DNA of 64,000 nt from Lantana camara (lineage: Eukaryota; Streptophyta; Magnoliopsida; Lamiales; Verbenaceae): assembly GCA_037501455.1 (NCBI GenBank), contig CM074865.1, positions 5,219,001 to 5,283,000 of the forward strand, given 5' to 3'. The notes beneath the pieces were generated by a model. The model was not told where the DNA came from, did no database searches, and saw nothing but the letters and a program-made list of their open reading frames with translations. Below are positions 54,813-64,000 of this stretch, piece by piece (position 1 is the first letter of the stretch; every line of letters starts with the position of its first letter). The translations under genes were made by a program, and so were the position numbers.

Positions 54813-57800
54813 ATGACCAAGCAGCACGACGGCGGCAGCACCAGTAGAGCCGCCATAGCCGTCGCCACAGTAACACAAAAAAATAGACAACAAGAAGATC
54901 GGTTCGCGTTTTTCCCACCGACGGCGAGATCAGCTCCGCCCGGGTTCGAAACGACACGAAGACAACAGAGATACAACGGTGGTGGCGGCAGTCCAGAAAA
55001 CGCCACCATCGCGACCCTCAATAGCACAGAAGAAAAACAAGGAGGAGAAAATAGGAGAGGGTCGCCGGCGACGAGACCAGCGCCGCCGGGATCTGGAGCC
55101 CACATAAGCGGAACAGCGGCGGCGGGCTTTCAGAAGCCGCCACCAGCGAAGCCCTCCCAGCGGCATCAGGCGGTGTTTCTCCAACAGGGGACAGCGGCGG
55201 CGGTCTTTCGGGAGGAGCAGCCAACGACAGACCTCAAGCAGCAACAGCCGGCGGCGAACCCAACGCCGCCGGTCATCGAAATTTTAGGTGGAAGCCGAGA
55301 CAAGGTGACGGCTAGAGAGAAATATTTTCCTCTTTCACCCATTGAAATGAACGATCCAGCGGCTAATCAAAGTCCTAGAGTTGGGGGTTTGCCAACTCAG
55401 TCCTCATTAAATGATTATTTGCAGATCGACCCCCCAATTTTGGAGGAATCACAGATTGGTCCTTCAACTTCAGAATACTTGTAGATCAGTCCCCTGAGTT
55501 TGAAAAATGTGCAGAATGACCCCCCAAAATGTGGAAATGCCTATATAACCCAAGGACCCAAGCCAGTCGAGTGGGTCATTGATTGCGGGGCCACCGATAC
55601 CATGACTTATGACATTAATGACTTGATTACCATGTCAAAGTCTACCAGACCACCTATTCAGTGTGCTAACGGAGATCTATTACCGGTTCAGGGCACCGGA
55701 ACGATTAATATATCTCCATCCTTAACCTTGAAAAACTGTCTATATGTTCCTAGTTTATCCTACAAGCTGCTTTCTGTTAGTCATATTACCCGTGAATTGA
55801 ATTGCGTTGTAGTGATCTATTCTGGTTTCTGTCTTCTGCAGGATATTCAGTCAGGGAAAGTGATTGGGCGTGGCACTGAACGTGGTGGGTTGTACTATGT
55901 GGACGATGTGGCTCAAAACGGAACTGCAGCGCTGGCTCACGGGACTGTTGAGAGGCAACAGTGGTTATGGCATCGTCGGTTAGGTCACCCATCGGTTAGC
56001 TACTTACACTTACTCTTTCCAAGTATATTTCAGTCTAAGAGTCAGTTATCCTGTGAGACCTGTATTCTAGCCAAGAGTCATAAACAGTCATATCCGTATT
56101 CTGGAATTCGTATGAACACAGTTTTTTCCCTCATACATTCAGACGTTTGGGGTCCAGCTCCGTATACAGTCTCTCACTCTGGTTTTCGGTTCTTTGTGTT
56201 GTTTGTTGATGATTGCTCGCGCATGACTTGGATATATTTTTTGAAACATAAATCAGAGGTTTTTTCTAAGTTTGTCCAGTTTTATAACATGGTCCAAACT
56301 CAGTTTAAGGCTCAAATACAGATTCTTCGGTCAGATAATGGGGGGGAATATGTTAATTCCAGTTTTAAACAGTTTTTCTCAGAAAATGGTCTTGTTCACC
56401 AAACCACTTGTGCTTATACACCTGAACAAAATGGGGTTGCTGAATGTAAAAATCGAATTATCCTTGAAATTGCTAGGGCCATTATGTTTGATGCAGGTGT
56501 TCCTAAGTCTTTTTGGCCTGAAGCTATTGCCACAGCCGTTTATCTCCTCAATCGGTTGCCCAATAAGATTCTTGATCTTAAGACTCCACTCTCAGAACTT
56601 TCCAGACATGTTAGTATCCCTTCACCTCTTACTCTGCAGCCTCGTGTCTTTGGGTGTTCAGTATTTGTCCATATCCCTAAACAGGAGCGTACCAAATTTG
56701 ACCCATGTTCAGTTAAATGTGTCTTTGTTGGGTATGGAGTTAATCAAAAAGGGTATCGTTGCTATCACCCGTCCACACGACGCCTGTACACCACCATGAA
56801 TTGTGACTTCCTAGAAACTGAGTTCTTCTACCACACCCAACCTAGCGGTCAGGGGGGGCAGTCTATAGATCCACTAAGTTGGGTGTCATACTCCACTATG
56901 CCAGATCCGGACCCAAAAGATCCAGTAGGCGGGACCACCGAGCAGACGTCTCCCATAGTTCAACCCCTCATGCCAGCACCAGTCCCAGGATCCGAACCAC
57001 TGAATGTTCCTGAGGTACCCCTTGAAACTTCCTCATTTGATAATAATTCTGTTGGTACTTTTGATAATCTGCACATAGAGGAGTTACAGGATCAAGAGAG
57101 ACAGGTTCAGGAGCAATTACAGGATCAAGAAAGACAGGTTCAGGGGAGCCCACGGGAAGTGACCGGTATGTCCTTCCACCACGGAGTAATCGGGGAGTGC
57201 CTCCAAAGAGGTATGAACCAGAGTATGAACCCAGAAAATCTCAGTATCCGGTCGCTGATTATGTACAGGGAAAGCTAACAGTGACAGCTAGAGCATATTC
57301 AGCAGCAGTCTACGCTGATGTGCTTCCTAGAACAGTTGAAGAAGCTCAGAAGAAGGATGAGTGGAAGTTGGCCATGAAAACAGAAATGATGGCCCTTGAA
57401 AAAAACATGACCTGGGAAAGATGTAGATTGCCACCAGGGAAGAGACCGGTAGGTTGTCGATGGGTGTTCACCATCAAACATCGATCTGATGGGTCCATTG
57501 AGCGGTATAAGGCTAGATTGGTAGCCAAGGGGTACACACAGACGTACGGAGTGGATTATTCAGAGACTTTTTCTCCAGTTGCTAAGATTGACACTATTAG
57601 AGTACTTTTCTCGATAGCAGCTAATCAAGATTGGCCGTTGCATCAGTTTGATGTGAAAAATGCCTTCCTACATGGGAAGTTGGAAGAAGAAGTTTACATG
57701 GAGCCTCCACCAGGGTTTTCTGAGTAGTTTCGTGCAGGGGAAGTATGTAGGTTGAAGAGAGCACTCTATGGGCTCAAGCAGTCACCGAGAGCTTGGTTTG

Positions 57801-58885
57801 GGAGATTCACAGTTGCTATGAGAAAGTATGGGTTCAAACAGAGTAATTCGGACCATACACTGTTCTTTAAGAGGAGGGGTGAGTTAGTAACTTGTCTTAT
57901 CATCTATGTTGATGACATGATCATCACTGGGAATGATCTTGAGGAAATTAAGCTTTTGAGGAAAAGTTTGTTTGAGGAGTTTGAAATGAAAGATTTGGGG
58001 GAATTGAAGTACTTCTTAGGGATTGAGGTACTTAGGTCAAGACGGGGAATCTTTATTTCCCAACGGAAGTATGTACTTGATCTATTAGCAGAGACAGGGT
58101 TACTTGACAGCAAACCAGCTGGGACTCCTATAGTTGTGAATCACGGGCTAAGGATAAAAGAAGATGCAGAAATGGTTGACCGAAGCCGGTATCAGCACCT
58201 CGTTGGGAAGTTGATCTATTTGTCACACACGAGGCCTGATATTGCCTATGCAGTAGGCGTGTTAAGTCAGTTTATGCACCGACCGCAGCAGGATCATATG
58301 GAAGCAGCACTTAGAGTGGTCAGATATCTCAAGGGGACTCCCGGGAGAGGAGTGTTGTTCCAAAAACATGGGGATCTGTTCATTGAGGCCTATACAGATG
58401 CAGATTGGGCCGGGAATCAGGATGATCGGCGCTCCACTTCGGGTTATTTTACCACTGTTGGTGGCAATCTTGTCACGTGGAAGAGCAAGAAGCAGAAGGT
58501 AGTAGCTTTATCTAGTGCAGAAGCAGAGTTTAGGGGAATTGCACGAGGACTGGCCGAAGTCCTTTGGCTTCGGAAGTTACTTGAAGAACTTGGATTTCCC
58601 GTAAATGAAAAGTGTAGATTGTGGTGTGATAATAAAGCGGCTATAAACATCTCAGAAAATCCGGTTCAGCATGACCGAACCAAGCACATAGAGGTGGACC
58701 GACACTTTATCAAGGAAAAACTCGAGAGTGGAATCGTAACGTTTCCTTTCTTACGATCAGAGGATCAGTTGGCAGACATTCTCACTAAGGCTGTGACTGA
58801 GCGAGCTTTTTCAGATGTTCTGAGCAAGCTGAATGTGTGTGATCCCACAGTCAGCTTGAGGGGGAGTGTTAGAGATTACGGTTAA
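54813..58885 (+). pseudogene. Copia gag-pol, broken by two stops and a frameshift
   Basis: From ATG 54813 the frame runs to an in-frame TAG at 55482-55484, continues in the same frame to about 57150, shifts to another frame, meets a second TAG at 57725-57727, and ends at 58885 inside the 3' LTR. The first 223 codons are Pro/Gln/Ala-rich with no zinc knuckle and no copia Gag fold that I can see. Protease is VIDCGATDTMTY (Cys where Ser/Thr is usual after the catalytic Asp). The integrase core follows (SDVWGPAP, RSDNGGEY, QNGVAE), then reverse transcriptase with YVDDMIITG near 57907 and RNase H (YTDADWAGN, SSAEAEFRG). Not able to make a full polyprotein by itself. Confidence 0.9.
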
Positions 58886-59050
58886 TTAGTAGAGATTTAT
58901 TTCCGTAGTTAGCGGGATTACGTTTGTACATATCTTTCCTTTTCTGTAGATGTTTGTCCCTATTTATTGTATGTATTTTGTAAGTCCGTATATACAGAAA
59001 TTAATGGAATTCAGAAAATTTCCCCAAAGTCCAAATCTTAAATTCTAACT
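58867..59050 (+). repeat. Copia 3' LTR
   Basis: 184 bp; differs from the 5' LTR at four sites seen by eye. The last pol frame ends within its first 20 bases. Confidence 0.93.
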
Positions 59051-59439
59051 GTCTCAAACGGAATTTATAAAAGTACACTTATTTCCTTGATGGTTTGTAT
59101 GAGTACGAGTGTTACATTGAATATGCAACTAAAAAATTACAAAATCATTCCTAAAGCTTACAAATATAGACAAAACAATCCCTATAAATTATGAATTTAA
59201 CAACACAGTCACTGGATTCACAAATCAATTAAAAAAATCGGGGATATTTTTGGAATGATATAATGAAATTTTAATGAACGTCAGAAAGTACGAATGATTT
59301 TAAAAAATTATAAACTAAAATATAATTTTTCAATTACATGAACTACGTTGTAATTAAACATAAATACAAGATAATTAGACATAAATTTCCCAATATATTA
59401 TGATCAAGGTGCAATTAATTAACTTTTGCTACAATCACA

Positions 59440-60082
59440 TAGGGCTGTCAACGGGTCGGATTCGGACCGGATCAGGAGATTCCGGATCCGAATACGATAA
59501 GAGAATCCGAATATCGGATCCGAATCCGAATCCTATAGGATTCAGATTCATTGTTTTTGAATCCATATATAATCGGGTGGATCCGATCCGATAAAAGATC
59601 CGACCCGATTAGTAATAAAATTTATTTTTTTAAATAACAAATTTGATATAAAAAATAAATATAATTACATAATATTTAATAAATAATTATTATTTAATGA
59701 ATTACTTGATAGTTTTGTTTATATTTATTTAAAATAAATTAATTTAAACTTATTATTAAAAGAAAATATATACGTTTTAGAGTAAAAAATTTAAATTTTA
59801 TTATTGTTTAAAATGATAAATATGTGAAAATTTTAATTTTAATCATTTTACTTAATATTATGTATTAGTAAATAATTTATTTAATTAAATATTATATATA
59901 ATATCGGATTCGGATTCTTAACGGATCGGATTCCTTAAATCCATATTCGCTCCATTTATTTCGGATAACGAATATTTACAATCGAATATGATCCATCGAA
60001 TATTTTTATCGAACGAATATGCTAAAATTCGGATCGGACTCGGATCGGATTCGGATTAAAATCCGCCCCATTGACAGCCCTA
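59440..60082. mobile_element. hAT-type MITE, 643 bp, rich in ATCCG motifs
   Basis: Ends TAGGGCTGTCAACGGG and its near reverse complement CCCATTGACAGCCCTA; flanks CAATCACA (59432-59439) and GAATCACA (60084-60091) look like an 8-bp duplication with one mismatch. Both subterminal regions are full of GGATCCG/CGGATTCGGAT repeats. It shares terminal TAGGGCTGT with the element at 35702-37315, so both belong to one wider family. No transposase. Confidence 0.85.
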
Positions 60083-60091
60083 CGAATCACA

Positions 60092-61120
60092 TGCTCCATT
60101 TGGTCAAATATCAAATTGGCACATTAAGATCTGCATAATACTACAGTGGCCCAGATGTTGTTGGGATTAAAGATCCTTTGCTCCATTATTGGAAAGAATA
60201 TTACGACAATCGAATCTTATTATAGATATTCTTTAGGACTTAGGTCATTACAATCAATCTTATTTTAGATATTCTATAAGACTTACATCATTAATATCAA
60301 ATTCAAATCCAATGAAGATTCGAGAACTCAATTAAAACTTGAAATGAGTCACATTTCTAGGTAAAATTTTTGAATGTTGAATATGACAGTTATATTTTTA
60401 CACGATAATATCATTTGATATATAATAAAATAGATGAATGCATCCGTATTCAGTGTTCAGATACCTGAATTCCTCTTAATCCACGATAAATTCTTATTTT
60501 TATATCGCGGTAATACTTTTGTCAACATTTTTTAATTTTTACAAAATTTTGTAAAGTTGAAGTAGCATCTAGAATTCTATAAAATTTTAAAATGTGCCAA
60601 ATTTCTAGCCAACTTGCCAACAATCCCAAATTTCTCAAGTTTGAATTTCTTTTTGCATATATCATAATTCAAACTAAGACAACCCTTTCAACAAGTATCA
60701 CTTCTGTCCAACTATATTTATTCTCAAATGTTTTAATGAATCACCAAAAAATGAGGATAATATTGAGATGATTCTCATATCTCAATCATATTGTGGGATT
60801 CAAATCTAGTCATTTTCTTGTCTCCATGTTTGGATTATTAAGTCTAACGCGTATCATTGGGCCCCTGACCAAGTTTCTTTAACTGGGGACCATAAATAGT
60901 TTATATATATGCTAATGTTAGTAATAATAATAAATATAAATATATATATCATTTATTACGAATTATTAGCGGTGGAAAATGATATTTAAGTAGGTAACAA
61001 TATTGATATATATTCATTGATTTCTAATACATCGACACTTTTAAAATCTTGAATTGTGTATAGAAACAAAACGAACCACTTATATTTTCGGAGATGACGT
61101 ATATGAAGAATGGTTTTTTG
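60092..61120. other. AT-rich intergenic DNA
   Basis: No gene or bounded element seen. Confidence 0.6.
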
Positions 61121-61190
61121 GTCCCTTTCGTCTAGAGGTTAGGGCATCATCTTTTCATTTCGAAGACACAGGGTTCGATTCCTAAGGGAT
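61121..61190 (+). pseudogene. trnE: Decayed mitochondrial-type tRNA-Glu (UUC)
   Basis: Starts GTCCCTTTCGTCTAGAGGTT and ends CCTAAGGGAT; the acceptor arms GTCCCTT/AAGGGAT still pair with a G-T at the end. The anticodon loop TTTTCAT would read UUC. The anticodon stem and T stem have mismatches relative to the plant mitochondrial trnE I know, so this is a pseudogene copy, not a working nuclear tRNA gene. Confidence 0.65.
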
Positions 61191-61300
61191 AGGTACTCAT
61201 TCCCAACCGCTTTCAGTTAGTGACCATTGCTGAGTGATTGCTCGTTATCTGGCTGGAAAAGATGGTCCGGAAGCTTCCTCTCTCCTAACAAGCATGTGGA
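61121..61300 (+). other. Nuclear insertion of mitochondrial DNA (NUMT) around trnE
   Basis: The sequence after the tRNA-like part (CTGGCTGGAAAAGATGGTCC, GGAAGCTTCCTCTCTCC) resembles what I recall downstream of trnE in plant mitochondrial genomes. Boundaries are approximate; the right end fades into AT-rich nuclear DNA near 61300. Confidence 0.55.
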
Positions 61301-61904
61301 AAATTTTAAAAGAAATTTTTGTTGTTGTATCTGTATTATATCGTGTTTATATTGTGTTAACTGTGTCTGTATTGATATATTAAAGGTTTAGTTGGTATAT
61401 AATATAATGGGTCGCTAAATTTCTTAGTTAACTCTGGATTATTTTAAATTTGTATTACATCTCCTATTTTATTCATTTAGATTCAAAACTCCAATCCTAT
61501 AAATTGAGCGACTGGACTACGAGAATTCCCCAATATTGAGCTTTTATAATATTGGAATTGGGTAAAAATCTTATATATTGGAACAATAATATAATCTTAC
61601 GATAATATTAAATTTAATGTTACTTTATGAATAACATTCGTCATATCTTCCAACTTATTATTAATTGTTTTTCGCCACTTTTCCCAACTTCCTTGTAATA
61701 ATTGCAAGAATATCACAATAAAAATCCAATTGACAATGACGTCATCTAGCATGGCGTCAGCTTGTATCCACTCATATGATGAAACGTGTACATACTTAAT
61801 TAACTATTTAAATATACCGACTCCGCGTGCTTCAACTACAGTTGTGCCTATAAAAAAAAAGAAAATTAATTTTGACAGAACTATATTATTGATGTAATTT
61901 AGTT

Positions 61905-62117
61905 AAGGGCTCTTTTTGTAAAAAAATTCATAGTTCAGGGATTTTTTTATAATATTTTTTGAAAATTCAAATGTCAAAATTAACGGAACCCTAGCGGCAT
62001 TTAGGGATCTCAATCGAAACAGTATTTATAGGGACTAATCCGTAATTTCCGGAAGTGGAGGGATTAATTTGTAATTATGCCAAACCTCAGGGGACCTTGG
62101 TGTAATTTGCCCTTCTA
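61905..62117. repeat. Degenerate transposon-end-like repeat
   Basis: Contains blocks typical of MULE-like terminal repeats in plants (GGATTAATTTGTAATTATGC; GGACCTTGGTGTAATTTGCC). No matching second arm or duplication was found in the window. Confidence 0.4.
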
Positions 62118-62170
62118 ATATTTTTTTGAATTGCTTGATTTCTCTTAGTAGTTTGTAAAGATAAGTTAAG

Positions 62171-63548
62171 GAGAAAATTACAATTTTAGTCCCGTAAGAC
62201 ATAAGTTGAGTTTTTTTTGGTCCCATTGTTTTTAAAATGTCCCATTCGTTTGTTTTTTCGACAATTTTAGTCCCAAACACCAAAACTTGCACTTTTAGTC
62301 CCAAATTCTATTAACTCCGTTAGTATGTTGATAAATACATATTTATAATTCTTCTTTTCTTTTTCTGAAAAGCACATACTAAATATTAGAAAAATGTCAT
62401 TTAAGTGATCTTTAGAAATAAAATTCTTTTCTTTTTCTGAAAAATACATATTAAATATTAGAAAAAATGTCATTTAAGTGATCTTTAAAACTAAAAATTC
62501 AAAATGAATACCAACAAGATGGAAAATTTAAAATTGAATTCCTAATTAGACTAAAAAAACTAAATCAATCAAATTCTTAATTTAGATTAAAATCAAATTT
62601 AAATTAATTAAAACAAAATAATAAAGAAAAGGTAAAAGAATTGGACCACCACTGCCATTGCTGTCTTCATACCGCCACCATCACCCGCACAAAATCGCAG
62701 CACCACCACCATGATGTGTACCAGAATCGCACCACCACCGCCTCTCGCATCAAATTGCACAACCTCCGCCGCGAAATCAGACTAAATCACGCACCGATAA
62801 CGCACAAAATTGCAAAAAATCACTAATATTAAACCCCAGTCAGAAAACCCAGCAGAAGCTCAAACATAACAAATTAGTTACCAGCAATGGTATCATCAAT
62901 TACACAAAGAACAAAGAATCTATAATGCAATAACATCATTACAACACAAAATTGTTTCAAACTTTTTGAGAGAACTTACAAATATCATCACTAATGTCCT
63001 GCACCTCCTTCCTCAAGCTTCCTGCAGTTAAAAAAAAAAAAAAAAAAGAAGCTTTCTACAATAAGCTTGGAGCACCATGACTAAATCCCTCATATGCGCC
63101 TGAATTGTGACAACAACAGAAGTCGGGTGCCTTGAATTCCTCGGGCCCGTAAAATTTCTCCAACAGTAAAGCCCTTGAAGGCGATGAGGTGGCGGAGGTG
63201 GGTGGTGGTGAGAAGGAGGATTTGAGGGAGAGGGAGGTGGACGCGGCGGAGGACGACGGAGGAAATTAAAGCAGAGTGGAATCTGAAGAGAGTGGCGATG
63301 CTTCCGCGGATGAATTGGGGAAGAAATGGTTGAGATTTTTTTTTAAAATATATTTATTAATTAATAAAAACATTTTATTAGATATAAATTTTTTTTATTT
63401 GGCACACAAACACCGTTCAAATTTTCGTTAAATTTTTAACGCTTGGGACTAAAATTGTCTAAAAAACAAACGAATGGGACATTTTAAAAACAATAGGACA
63501 AAAAAAAACTCAACTTATGTCCTACGGGACTAAAATTGTAATTTTCTC
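62171..63548. mobile_element. MULE-like element, 1.38 kb, with GC-richer interior
   Basis: Terminal inverted repeats of over 100 bp beginning GAGAAAATTACAATTTTAGT; flanks TAAGTTAAG (62162-62170) and TAAGTTATT (63549-63557) share seven bases of a possible 9-bp duplication. The interior has two non-AT-rich blocks (62641-62780 and 63060-63330) unlike the surroundings, one with CACCAC repeats and one with GGCGGAGG-type repeats, which may be captured host DNA. No transposase. Confidence 0.75.
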
Positions 63549-63557
63549 TAAGTTATT

Positions 63558-64000
63558 TCATTTCCACTTGTACCATGACATCAATTGATAGCTTCTGTTA
63601 AATTACTATTTCCGACTATTATTAATTGGTGTTGAATATATATTGTATCTTTTTATCACTCTAATAAATTTTTAAATCTCCATGTATAATTACAATACAA
63701 CACAATAAAATGATACCATTAGAAATGTTTGTTTATTATAGGATACAATAATAACATACTTCTAGAAATATTCATATTGACTTCGCGAGCCTTCAAGCAA
63801 AAATGGTTTGGTTCAAGTTTGGTTCGAAAACCTTTGATCCGGGCTCGATTGAGCCCAATCTTTTATGGAGTGGTCGCATTAGGCTCACCTACAAATCATG
63901 ATGTGGGTCCCACAACTAATGTGGCCTTATCTTCTTTCCTTTTTTATTTTTTCCATCTAGACACTCAATTGAGAGTGAAAAACTGATCTCTCGAGGTACA
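63558..64000. other. Unassigned 3' end of window
   Basis: AT-rich sequence followed by a less AT-rich stretch (63780-63970). No gene or repeat boundary recognised. Confidence 0.5.

Larger units (their letters stand above)
54564..59050 (+). mobile_element. Ty1/copia LTR retrotransposon, decayed and apparently without a normal gag
   Basis: 184-bp LTRs (54564-54747 and 58867-59050) with TSD GTCTC (54559-54563 and 59051-59055). Primer site TGGTATCAGAGC (54748-54759) fits initiator tRNA-Met; polypurine tract GAGGGGGAG at 58858-58866. Integrase precedes reverse transcriptase, the copia order. I count four LTR differences. Total length 4.49 kb, short for a plant copia element. Confidence 0.93.
54453..59391. 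mobile_element. MULE-type MITE split by the copia element
   Basis: The left arm 54453-54543 (GGAAAATTTATATTTGACTA... TTTAATTACAAC) and the reverse complement of the right arm 59300-59391 align over about 90 bp. Flanks AATAAATTA (54444-54452) and AATATATTA (59392-59400) look like a 9-bp duplication with one mismatch. Without the copia insertion the element is about 445 bp. No transposase. Confidence 0.7.

Noticed and set aside
61121..61190. Functional nuclear tRNA-Glu gene
   Set aside because: Stem mismatches and mitochondrial-type sequence with matching flank point to a decayed organelle-derived copy.
62641..62826. 61-codon His/Thr-rich frame
   Set aside because: CACCAC repeat bias inside a MULE-like element; no start context, no homology recognised.

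Overview
The window is plant nuclear DNA: spliced genes with GT-AG introns, plant-type gene families, AT-rich intergenic DNA, LTR retrotransposons with plant tRNA primer sites, and hAT- and MULE-type miniature elements. Gene content (a kinase with an adenine-nucleotide alpha-hydrolase/USP domain, an EHD3-like PHD protein, an At4g08455-like BTB protein, a CML43/44-like protein) fits a dicot, perhaps an asterid. The species cannot be fixed from this sequence.

Layout. 1-6560: 3' part of a USP/kinase gene (+), then a plant protein of unknown function (-). 6600-9930: AT-rich DNA with a MULE-type MITE and a SINE-like unit. 9935-22312: complete Tat-lineage Ty3/gypsy element on the minus strand (element 1), 842-bp LTRs, TSD TATAT. 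22539-29995: a tandemly duplicated locus carrying two small spliced genes with a peptidase-inhibitor-I29-like segment. Its first unit also holds an ELO-type fatty-acid elongase pseudogene cut by a 164-bp hAT-type MITE. 31000-34250: EHD3-like PHD gene (-). 34950-37315: a ~180-bp tandem array, then a hAT-type element that contains a solo LTR of the element-1 family. 37672-40260: BTB/POZ gene (+) and CML gene (-), convergent. 41109-53603: second complete Tat element on the plus strand (element 2), 824-bp LTRs that look identical, TSD GGTCC, lying inside an older MITE. 54453-59391: a MITE interrupted by a decayed Ty1/copia element with 184-bp LTRs and TSD GTCTC. 59440-64000: a hAT-type MITE, a mitochondrial-DNA insertion carrying a decayed trnE, and a 1.4-kb MULE-like element.

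Most notable: both Tat elements carry, between pol and the 3' LTR, a three-exon gene on the strand opposite to gag-pol. It encodes an ~890-residue protein, keeps the same intron phases in both elements, and has the same 14-base TATA-box block upstream. It looks like a protein with its own promoter and splicing maintained inside a retrotransposon. Second is the pair of I29-like genes, which can end in either of two C-termini, one of them CVFI (CaaX-like). Third is nesting: element 2, the copia element and the solo LTR all sit inside older DNA transposons.

Limits: exon borders were set by eye from splice sites, reading frame and family memory. Domain calls are by motif recognition, with no database search.
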